5,468 nucleotides of DNA from contig CATEYX010000185.1 of the NCBI GenBank assembly GCA_949511925.1, positions 1 to 5,468 on the forward strand. The letters are read 5' to 3'. The notes beneath the pieces are model-generated. The model was not told the DNA's origin and searched no databases. It saw only the letters and a list, made by a program, of their open reading frames with translations. The stretch's first letter is position 1, and every line of letters begins with the position of its first letter. Made by a program: the position numbers and the translations under genes. Below are positions 1-5,468 of this stretch, one piece after another. The stretch is from Cryomorphaceae bacterium (GTDB taxonomy: Bacteria; Bacteroidota; Bacteroidia; Flavobacteriales; BACL11).

Positions 1-2930
1 CTGTCATTATTATAATAACCACCACCACCAATTGTATTATCAGCAGGACCACCAAATACAACAGGACCACCAAACTCTCTAACATAAAAAGTAGTGTTAG
101 CACTCAACAAAGGAGTTGTAAAGGGAGAGCCTGTAAAGACTGAAGTGCTTCCAAGAGTATCAGTATACCATTTTACGGAGTTAGTGGCTGCAGTAAGCTG
201 AAAAGCAGATGGATTAACGTAAGAGGTATCGTTATAAGTAATTGGTGCTGACATAAAATTAACATTAACCAATGAAGATTGAAAAATAGAATCTTGACCT
301 AAGCCGTTTGAAACAAAAAGACTTACATCAAATACACCTGCTTGCAAATAAGTATGTGTTGGATTTTGTTGATTAGAAATTGTTCCGTCACCAAAATCCC
401 ACTCCCAATAATTAGGCTGATTAAGACTAGCATCAATAAAACTAACACTTCCCGTACATGAAGATGATCCACTTGTTGTAAAGTTTGCTAATGGAGATGC
501 CATACATCCACTGTTAATCGGCTGAGCATTAATAGCTACCGCCCTTCTTCCCATATTTCCATTTACCTTAGCGCAAACTGAAAACCAAGAATCTGTAATT
601 GCAGGGGTAGGATTGATAATTAAAGCTGAGGTTGCAGTGGTTGTAATCATTGAATCCATGTAAACATTCCCCAACATACTTACTTCATAATCAGTAGCGC
701 CAGCAACTATATTCCAAGACACATAAATTGAATCAGGACATAACCAATTTACAATAACATTTTGAGGGACAGCAACAATTGTGAAATCTGCATCACTTTC
801 ATCAATATTACCATTACGACTAATTCTTACTTTTGCTTGATTAGTAACTAAGTTAGGTACAGTCCAATTATAGTAACGTGAATTTGACCCTGCACTATTT
901 GTAATTAAGTTCCAAGTTAAGCCATCACTAGTATATTCTAAAGTAAATGCAGTGTTACCCTTAGCAGCATCCCATCTAATTAATTCATCTTCTCCAGGAG
1001 CAAAACCCTCTCCTCCAATAGGGTAAGTTAGTTCAACTTCTTCTGTAATATATTGGTAAATAACCCAATATTCTTGTGCACCAAAAGGAATAGCAAAACC
1101 ATCAACAGACAAAACATAATTACCAGAAACAGGATTATCTATCGTAATCTGCTCCATGTTATTAATATGATCATTTCCATAAGTTGCATTTGAATTTAAT
1201 GCTATAGCATTAGCAGTAGTATCCAACAGCCAAGGATATGCTGTCAAACCATTAGCATTTGTAATATTAATATCAATATCATTTACCAAAGCTGGTGCGG
1301 CATTAACACTACCTTCAATATCATGCCAATAGACCATAACATTTAATTGTATTATGCCTGAAGGAACTATGATGTTATGTGTATTATTTCCTCCTTGTGA
1401 CAGGCTAGAATTTAAGTACTGATTATTTTCTAAAATTTTAATTGCTTGATGAGCATTTACCTCTCCCCATCCATGCTTAAAATCAGGACCAGGATTTCCT
1501 AAATCATCACCAGAATTTAACAAAACTCCTTTCATTAAAGCAGAACTAGGGTTTACACCTCCATTTAATTCTTTATATCCTTGATAAAGCTGCCCCATTA
1601 TACCAGCAATACCTGGGCACGACATAGAAGTTCCAGTGTAAGAATCGTAATCATTTGTTGGAACTGTTGAATTAACTGAAGTTCCTTTTGCTCCAATATC
1701 AGGTTTTATCCTTCCATCAGCTGCAGGCCCTCTACTAGATGAATTTGCTAACCCACTTGTTGAAGTAAGATTTGCTACCGCAATAACATTTTTTCCTTGC
1801 TTATGTCCACCCGTAACATTACCCCAATCACTACCAGATGTACTCGAAATATAAGGATTAGAGCAAGAACTACTTCCATTATTACCAGCTGAAAAAACAT
1901 GAATTAATGATGGGTATAAATTTATTTGTTGATCCAATTCTTGAGATAAGGAAGTATAACCCGCATTACATCCATTACTATATGATTTTGAGGTAATTAC
2001 AACATCTTCATTCACATATAAATTAGGGAAAGCGTTACCGTAATTATTATTATTAGAATCATAAACATATAAAAAAGCTGCATTTGCCATTCCTGCTGCA
2101 ATAGGATCTAAATTTCCTGAGCCCATAATAGTACCTGCAACATGGTCACCATGCGTATTAGATAAATTATTAGCGCTTCCTCCGAAACTAGATTGGTCAA
2201 TTCTTCCCTGATAATCAATATGAGGACCAATAATCCCATCATCTTGCATCATGATATTTATTCCTTCACCATTATAATGCCTTCCACTAGCATACTTAGT
2301 ATTTATTGTGTTTGATCTACCTAATGTTCTAGCTGTTTTATTTTCTTTTTCTGATGGCGGATCAATTGGTTCAATATACCAAACTGAAGGTGTATTTGAT
2401 ATAGAACTTAAATCAGAAGGATTTACAGTTATTGTGATGCTATTACTTAGAAGAGTAATATTATCTATTCTGTATCCCTTATTTCTAAATATCTCCTGCA
2501 TAATAGAAATATTTGCATCTTTATAAAGCAAAACTTTTATCGATAATTTTCCATCATTAATTGCCCAGTCTGGGAAAATATTATTTTGAATTTTAGGATC
2601 TAATTTATGCTTTCCTTCTATAGGAATTAATGCAATAACACCATACTTACTCAATGACGATAATTCACATTCCTTATCAAGGTTTACTACATAAGTTTTA
2701 TTTGGAATATATTCTAAAAACGCAACTCCCAAATCAGCTATTTTAACTCTATCTTCAATTGTTGGGATAGCCATAAAACTCATAAAGTAATACGCAATAT
2801 TATCAATCCTATCTAATTGTTTATCAACAACTAAATCTAATTCTCCTGACTTTAATTTTATTGTATTTTCCTGAGTGAATCCAAACTGATGAACAGTTAA
2901 TGCTAATGCAAATAAAAATATCTTCTTCAT
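1..2930 (-). CDS. Secreted KP-43-like subtilisin (S8) serine protease with PKD and Ig-like modules, C-terminus cut by window edge
   Basis: The frame is open from ATG at 2930 to the left edge (976 codons, no stop). Residues 1-19 form a signal peptide (MKKIFLFALALTVHQ..., likely cut after FT before Gln20). A propeptide covers about 20-200. The S8 domain follows: Asp230 (QDDG), His260 (THGDHVAGT), oxyanion Asn350 (SAGNNG), an SSRGP..DGRIKPDI block and Ser435 (GTSMSCPGIAG), so the triad is complete. About 505-627 resembles the KP-43 beta-barrel (VNDIDINITNANG). Then come an Ig-like module (about 632-720), a FnIII-like module (about 722-806), a PKD domain (about 812-888, WEWDFGDGT at 842-850) and an Ig_7-like module (about 892-950). 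The Gly/Tyr/Asn-rich start of another module reaches the edge. Family knowledge: such proteins degrade extracellular protein and in Bacteroidota are often exported by type IX secretion; that signal would lie off-window, so the route is inferred. Its own -7-like box lies at 2948-2955. Confidence 0.93.
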   Translation of the reverse strand, partial: MKKIFLFALALTVHQFGFTQENTIKLKSGELDLVVDKQLDRIDNIAYYFMSFMAIPTIEDRVKIADLGVAFLEYIPNKTYVVNLDKECELSSLSKYGVIALIPIEGKHKLDPKIQNNIFPDWAINDGKLSIKVLLYKDANISIMQEIFRNKGYRIDNITLLSNSITITVNPSDLSSISNTPSVWYIEPIDPPSEKENKTARTLGRSNTINTKYASGRHYNGEGINIMMQDDGIIGPHIDYQGRIDQSSFGGSANNLSNTHGDHVAGTIMGSGNLDPIAAGMANAAFLYVYDSNNNNYGNAFPNLYVNEDVVITSKSYSNGCNAGYTSLSQELDQQINLYPSLIHVFSAGNNGSSSCSNPYISSTSGSDWGNVTGGHKQGKNVIAVANLTSTSGLANSSSRGPAADGRIKPDIGAKGTSVNSTVPTNDYDSYTGTSMSCPGIAGIMGQLYQGYKELNGGVNPSSALMKGVLLNSGDDLGNPGPDFKHGWGEVNAHQAIKILENNQYLNSSLSQGGNNTHNIIVPSGIIQLNVMVYWHDIEGSVNAAPALVNDIDINITNANGLTAYPWLLDTTANAIALNSNATYGNDHINNMEQITIDNPVSGNYVLSVDGFAIPFGAQEYWVIYQYITEEVELTYPIGGEGFAPGEDELIRWDAAKGNTAFTLEYTSDGLTWNLITNSAGSNSRYYNWTVPNLVTNQAKVRISRNGNIDESDADFTIVAVPQNVIVNWLCPDSIYVSWNIVAGATDYEVSMLGNVYMDSMITTTATSALIINPTPAITDSWFSVCAKVNGNMGRRAVAINAQPINSGCMASPLANFTTSGSSSCTGSVSFIDASLNQPNYWEWDFGDGTISNQQNPTHTYLQAGVFDVSLFVSNGLGQDSIFQSSLVNVNFMSAPITYNDTSYVNPSAFQLTAATNSVKWYTDTLGSTSVFTGSPFTTPLLSANTTFYVREFGGPVVFGGPADNTIGGGGYYNND

Positions 2931-2947
2931 TGTTAATTTTGTTTTTA

Positions 2948-2955
2948 CAAAGATA
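2948..2955 (-). promoter_or_regulatory. Bacteroidota-type -7 promoter box for the protease gene
   Basis: Read on the minus strand this is TATCTTTG, an exact match to the Bacteroidota -7 consensus TAnnTTTG. It ends 17 nt before the protease ATG, implying a very short A-rich leader (AAAACAAAATTAACA) without a Shine-Dalgarno sequence. A TTG that could act as the -33 element lies at 2980-2982 with a 24-nt spacer, slightly longer than the usual spacing, so the upstream half is uncertain. The box is seen directly; its activity is inferred. Confidence 0.6.
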
Positions 2956-3027
2956 CAATTGATAATACGGATAATTAAACAATCATAATTAAATTTAAAA
3001 AAAACTTATTCGTTCAATTTCAATCTG

Positions 3028-3035
3028 TATTTTTG
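3028..3035 (+). promoter_or_regulatory. -7 promoter box implying a leaderless or near-leaderless oxidoreductase transcript
   Basis: TATTTTTG matches TAnnTTTG exactly and ends 4 nt before the ATG at 3040. In Bacteroidota, transcription starts a few bases downstream of this box, so the transcript would begin at or next to the start codon. No convincing TTG/TTTG -33 element is seen at the expected distance; the upstream stretch is A-rich (2995-3004). Together with the minus-strand box at 2948-2955 it makes the 109-bp spacer 2931-3039 a divergent promoter region. Confidence 0.5.
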
Positions 3036-3039
3036 AACC

Positions 3040-4581
3040 ATGATAAACACCCTACAAATTCAAGTATTTCCTGAAGTAGCTTCAACAGAAAAATTACTAA
3101 AAAGTACGCTTGCCAAAGAACTAGATATTCTTGAAAAAGACATCAAACATATTGAGATTTTAAAACGCTCAATTGATGCCCGACAAAGAGAGACAAAAAT
3201 TAACCTTAAAGTTGATGTTTATATTAAGGAAAACTTTGTAAAAAAAGAAGAGGATATTGCTGAATACAAGGATGTAAATGGTAAAGATGAAGTGATTATA
3301 ATTGGCGCCGGTCCTGCAGGACTTTTTGCCGCTTTAAAGTTGATAGAAAAAGGTCTAAAACCTATTATTTTAGAAAGAGGAAAGGATGTTAGGGCTAGAA
3401 GAAGAGATTTGGCTAACCTAACTAAAAACCATATTGTGAATGAGGATTCCAATTATTGTTTTGGGGAAGGTGGTGCTGGTACTTATTCAGATGGAAAACT
3501 TTACACTAGAAGTAAGAAAAGAGGAGATGTAAATAAAGTATTAGATGTATTAGTTCAGCATGGTGCAATTGAAGAAATAAGGGTAAATGCTCACCCGCAT
3601 ATTGGGACTAATAAACTTCCAAAAATCATACAAGCTATTCGTGAAACCATTATTCAATATGGTGGGCAGGTGATATTTGACAGCCGAGTAACCGATATCC
3701 TTATTAAAAACAATGCTGTAAAAGGAGTTGAATTACAAGATGGCACACGCATTGAGGCCAATAAAATCATATTAGCAACTGGGCATTCTGCTCGTGATAT
3801 ATTTGAATTATTACATAAAAAAGAAGTGGCTATTGAAGCCAAAGCATTTGCCGTTGGTGTAAGAGTAGAGCACACCCAAGAATTGATTGATCAAATACAG
3901 TACAAATGTAAAACTAGAGGCGAATTTTTACCGCCTGCACCCTATTCAATTGTAAAGCAAATTAAAGGAAGAGGTGTTTATTCCTTTTGTATGTGTCCTG
4001 GTGGAATTATAGCTCCTTGTGCCACAAAGCCTGGTGAAGTTGTAACTAATGGCTGGTCGCCTTCCAAAAGGGATTACCCAACCTCTAATTCAGGGATAGT
4101 AATGGAATTGAAATTAGAGGATTTTGCAGAGTATGAAAAATATGGACCTTTAGCGGGAATGCAATTCCAAAAAGAGATAGAACAAAATGCATGGAAACTA
4201 GGGGGTGAAACTCAAAAAGTACCAGCACAAAGGCTGGTTGATTATACCAATAATATTTTATCGACCGACATACCTAAAACCTCCTATATTCCTGGAACAA
4301 CCTCAGCAGTAATTAACACTATATTACCTGATTTTGTTGGTGAAAATATACAAGAAGGTTTGAGACAAATGGGCGAGCAAATGAAAGGTTACTTTACTAA
4401 TGAAGCTGTGGTACACGCTCCTGAAAGTAGAAGCTCCTCTCCTGTTCGCATCCCTAGAGATAGAGAAACAATGGAACACCCACAAATCAAAGGTTTATAT
4501 CCTTGTGGTGAAGGTGCTGGTTATGCAGGAGGAATTATTTCAGCAGCCATTGATGGTGTAAAATGTGCAGATAAATGTTAA
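3040..4581 (+). CDS. FAD-dependent oxidoreductase, COG2509-type (uncharacterised dehydrogenase family)
   Basis: Complete 513-aa cytosolic flavoprotein with no signal peptide or membrane segment. Residues 1-80 are a small N-terminal domain with an RSIDAR motif (43-48), which supports the ATG chosen. The Rossmann FAD-binding fold starts at VIIIGAGPAG (GxGxxG at 89-94), with Glu112 (ILERG) placed to bind the FAD ribose. Next come FGEGGAGTYSDGKL (141-154), LATGHSARD (245-253), SFCMCPGG (315-322) with a Cys317-x-Cys319 pair, and the C-terminal FAD-contacting CGEGAGYAGGI (489-499). This motif order is typical of the COG2509 FAD-dependent dehydrogenases annotated across bacteria, and the length is normal for them. 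Substrate and partner are not established for the family and cannot be read from the sequence. It diverges from the protease gene, with a possible leaderless start. The next ORF begins 24 bp after its stop and could receive read-through. Family assignment is firm; the reaction is unknown. Confidence 0.92.
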   Translation: MINTLQIQVFPEVASTEKLLKSTLAKELDILEKDIKHIEILKRSIDARQRETKINLKVDVYIKENFVKKEEDIAEYKDVNGKDEVIIIGAGPAGLFAALKLIEKGLKPIILERGKDVRARRRDLANLTKNHIVNEDSNYCFGEGGAGTYSDGKLYTRSKKRGDVNKVLDVLVQHGAIEEIRVNAHPHIGTNKLPKIIQAIRETIIQYGGQVIFDSRVTDILIKNNAVKGVELQDGTRIEANKIILATGHSARDIFELLHKKEVAIEAKAFAVGVRVEHTQELIDQIQYKCKTRGEFLPPAPYSIVKQIKGRGVYSFCMCPGGIIAPCATKPGEVVTNGWSPSKRDYPTSNSGIVMELKLEDFAEYEKYGPLAGMQFQKEIEQNAWKLGGETQKVPAQRLVDYTNNILSTDIPKTSYIPGTTSAVINTILPDFVGENIQEGLRQMGEQMKGYFTNEAVVHAPESRSSSPVRIPRDRETMEHPQIKGLYPCGEGAGYAGGIISAAIDGVKCADKC

Positions 4582-4583
4582 AG

Positions 4584-4601
4584 TAATTTTGATTAGTTTT
4601 G
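4584..4601 (+). promoter_or_regulatory. Two tandem -7-like boxes before the NGSFE-type ORF
   Basis: TAATTTTG (4584-4591) and TAGTTTTG (4594-4601) both match TAnnTTTG and are offset by 10 bp. They fall in the 24-bp gap after the oxidoreductase stop. The second ends exactly 4 nt before the GTG at 4606, the same geometry as the box before the oxidoreductase. No clear -33 TTG is visible upstream, and AT-rich DNA yields such octamers by chance, so promoter function is inferred from position. If real, the short ORF has its own leaderless start. Confidence 0.45.
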
Positions 4602-4605
4602 TAAA

Positions 4606-4824
4606 GTGAGAAAACTAATATTTATAATATTATTAATGTTTTATGCCTTTACCACTAAGGCACAGAATAACTTAATCTTAAATGGTAGTTTTGAATTTAA
4701 TACAGAAACTCAATGCTATCATTTTATGAATAGTATTGCTTGGAATAATACAGTTGACTTTACTAATTCTTATCAAAGTTTTATAGGATTCATCAATAAC
4801 TCTGTAGTGTTGAGAAGAAACTGA
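4606..4824 (+). pseudogene. Truncated N-terminus of an NGSFE-type secreted protein
   Basis: A 72-codon ORF from a GTG start. Residues 1-19 form a clear signal peptide (basic RK, hydrophobic LIFIILLMFYAF, cleavage after TKA before Gln20). The mature part begins NNLILNGSFEFN, matching the start of Bacteroidota exported proteins that typically open with 'NLVPNGSFE' and run for hundreds of residues; the later AWNNTVDF stretch also resembles that family's beginning. The reading stops at residue 72, with none of the expected body or C-terminal sorting domain. The last codons (from about 4801) run into sequence resembling the adjacent repeat element, so insertion or deletion there may have amputated the gene. 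GTG is preferred because the next in-frame ATG would remove most of the signal peptide. Alternatively it is a functional small exported peptide. Homology is from memory of the family's N-terminal signature; function unknown. Confidence 0.55.
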
Positions 4825-4835
4825 TAATTGAATAA

Positions 4836-4952
4836 TTTGTCATGTTGAGAACTAGTGGAATTGTTGTTTAATCGGCAAAGCCAAACATCTACAGCTGTAG
4901 ATTGACTTTGTCGAACAAAAAGCGTTTCTTCACATTCGTTCAGAATGACAAA
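4836..4952. repeat. Imperfect inverted-repeat element (REP/MITE-like) in the convergent spacer
   Basis: The ends are inverted copies: TTTGTCATGTTGAG at 4836-4849 against the reverse complement of the right end, TTTGTCATTCTGAAC (4938-4952). The outermost 8 bp are perfect, followed by interrupted similarity inward (GTGGAA against GTGAAGAA). Nested inside is a second stem at 4872-4914. The style, with GTCAT-TTGAG and CTTTGTCGAAC words, resembles short non-coding palindromic repeats scattered between genes in many Bacteroidota genomes. It encodes no protein and lies between two convergent reading directions, where it could also help stop transcription from either side. Copy number cannot be judged from one window, so 'dispersed repeat' is an inference. 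Confidence 0.65.
4872..4914. repeat. Nested stem-loop centred on a perfect 16-bp palindrome
   Basis: ATCTACAGCTGTAGAT at 4887-4902 is a perfect palindrome. It is flanked by TCGGCAAAGCC (4872-4882) and GACTTTGTCGA (4904-4914), which pair at 10 of 11 positions if one G-U pair is allowed. An asymmetric internal bulge (AAAC against T) separates the two stems. This is the core of the larger inverted-repeat element. It could fold as RNA or extrude as a cruciform; neither is shown. Confidence 0.6.
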
Positions 4953-4957
4953 ATAAA

Positions 4958-4971
4958 GGAGTGAAAGCTCC
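4958..4971 (-). terminator. Weak terminator-like hairpin downstream of pheT
   Basis: On the minus strand GGAGC-TTTC-ACTCC forms a 5-bp stem (one G-U pair) followed by TTTATTTTG. It lies about 62 nt beyond the pheT stop. The stem is short and the T-run interrupted, so this is only a candidate intrinsic terminator. Read on the plus strand the loop is GAAA, with no T-run after it. Confidence 0.3.
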
Positions 4972-5033
4972 CCTAAAACAGGTGAGCAACTATTTGAAAT
5001 ATAATTGATAGAGCAGCAATAATAATTTTTAAA

Positions 5034-5468
5034 TTATCTAATCTCTGCTCCTGCTTTATCAGTAAAAGAACTCATCAATTTTTCCATTACCTTATCAACA
5101 TATTTATCTGTTAAGGTTTTGGTATCATCTGCCATAGTAAAGGATAAAGCATACGATTTCTTACCCTCTGGTAATTTATTCCCTTCATAAACATCAAACA
5201 AGTTTACTGATTTTAATATTTTATTATCAGTAGCTACTGCAATTTTCTTTAACTCATCAAAAGAAACTGATTTGTTAACCAAAAGAGATAAATCCCTACG
5301 CACTTCAGGAAATTTCGAAACTTCTTGATATTTTATTTTAGTATACCCTGCTAATTCTAGCATTAAATCCCAGTTAAAATCAGCAGCATAAACAGTTGAT
5401 TTTACACCAAATGCTTTAACTAATTTAGCATCCAGTTTCCCAAAGCAAACCAATCTTTTTTTCTTAAA
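5034..5468 (-). CDS. pheT: Phenylalanine-tRNA ligase beta subunit, C-terminal fragment (5' part off the right edge)
   Basis: 144 C-terminal codons ending at TAA (5034-5036). The frame stays open through the right edge, so the TTG at 5451-5453 is internal, not a start. The fragment begins with the end of the catalytic-like core (VCFGKLDAKLVKAFGV, then VYAADFNWDLML). It continues into the FDX-ACB anticodon-binding domain, recognised by the KFPEVRRDLSLLV motif and the closing FTMADDTKTLTDKYVDKVMEKL helix. Family knowledge: PheT (about 800 aa) pairs with PheS as an alpha2-beta2 enzyme that charges tRNA-Phe in the cytosol; this domain contacts the tRNA anticodon stem. The domain is complete to the expected C-terminus, with no damage. 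The gene converges on the short NGSFE-type ORF, with a 209-bp spacer holding a repeat element and a weak terminator-like hairpin. Confidence 0.93.
   Translation of the reverse strand, partial: FKKKRLVCFGKLDAKLVKAFGVKSTVYAADFNWDLMLELAGYTKIKYQEVSKFPEVRRDLSLLVNKSVSFDELKKIAVATDNKILKSVNLFDVYEGNKLPEGKKSYALSFTMADDTKTLTDKYVDKVMEKLMSSFTDKAGAEIR

Noticed and set aside
20..40. CCA-rich run (accaccaccacca) as a simple repeat
   Set aside because: It encodes a Gly stretch of the protease's next module in frame; four units only.
2308..2526. Plus-strand ORF of 72 codons
   Set aside because: It lies antisense inside the protease propeptide region, has no recognisable domain, and the opposite frame is clearly coding.
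2931..3039. Possible riboswitch or small RNA in the divergent spacer
   Set aside because: Only 109 bp, AT-rich, with no stable stem seen; the two -7-like boxes leave very short leaders.
3219..3452. Minus-strand ORF of 77 codons
   Set aside because: Shadow of the FAD-binding region of the oxidoreductase; no independent signal.
3654..3875. Minus-strand ORF of 73 codons
   Set aside because: Shadow inside the oxidoreductase; composition follows the complementary strand.
5011..5050. GAGCAG (5011-5016) / CTGCTC (5045-5050) inverted repeat and the AT-rich 7-bp inverted repeat 5022-5037 at the pheT stop
   Set aside because: Short arms, a long loop or pure A/T pairs, overlap with coding sequence, and no T-run; likely chance in AT-rich DNA.
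5451..5453. TTG as a start codon giving a 139-aa protein
   Set aside because: The pheT frame is open beyond it to the window edge and the residues upstream continue the frame; PheT is about 800 aa, so this codon is internal.

Overview
The window is AT-rich (roughly two-thirds A+T by eye). It looks like a chromosomal segment of a member of the Bacteroidota, probably Flavobacteriales-like. Three things point that way: TAnnTTTG promoter boxes with no Shine-Dalgarno sequence in front of genes; a large secreted multidomain protease with PKD and Ig-like modules of the kind found in type IX secretion cargo; and an 'NGSFE'-type secreted-protein N-terminus. The organism assignment is inferred from these styles, not from a marker gene.

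Layout. Positions 1-2930 (minus strand) hold most of a secreted subtilisin-family (S8) serine protease of the KP-43-like type. It has a signal peptide, propeptide, an intact Asp230/His260/Ser435 triad, a beta-barrel domain, and then a string of adhesin-like beta modules. It is cut by the left edge before its C-terminus. A 109-bp divergent spacer (2931-3039) carries one promoter-like box for each flanking gene. Positions 3040-4581 (plus) encode a complete 513-aa FAD-dependent oxidoreductase of the uncharacterised COG2509 type. It is followed after 24 bp, through two tandem promoter-like boxes, by a short secreted-protein ORF (4606-4824) that reads as the amputated N-terminus of a longer NGSFE-type protein. 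Positions 4825-5033 are a convergent spacer dominated by a 117-bp imperfect inverted-repeat element (4836-4952) with a nested stem and a perfect 16-bp palindrome. A small terminator-like hairpin follows it. Positions 5034-5468 (minus) are the C-terminal end of phenylalanyl-tRNA synthetase beta subunit (pheT), cut by the right edge.

How the parts relate. No multi-gene pathway is visible: a secreted protease, a cytosolic flavoprotein and a housekeeping synthetase sit side by side. The points that merit attention are the apparent leaderless promoter geometry (box ending exactly 4 nt before the start codon) at two genes, the repeat element next to a truncated exported-protein gene, and the uncharacterised flavoprotein. 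I see no CRISPR array, tRNA, rRNA, transposase, phage gene or defence system here, and no strong case for a wholly new system.
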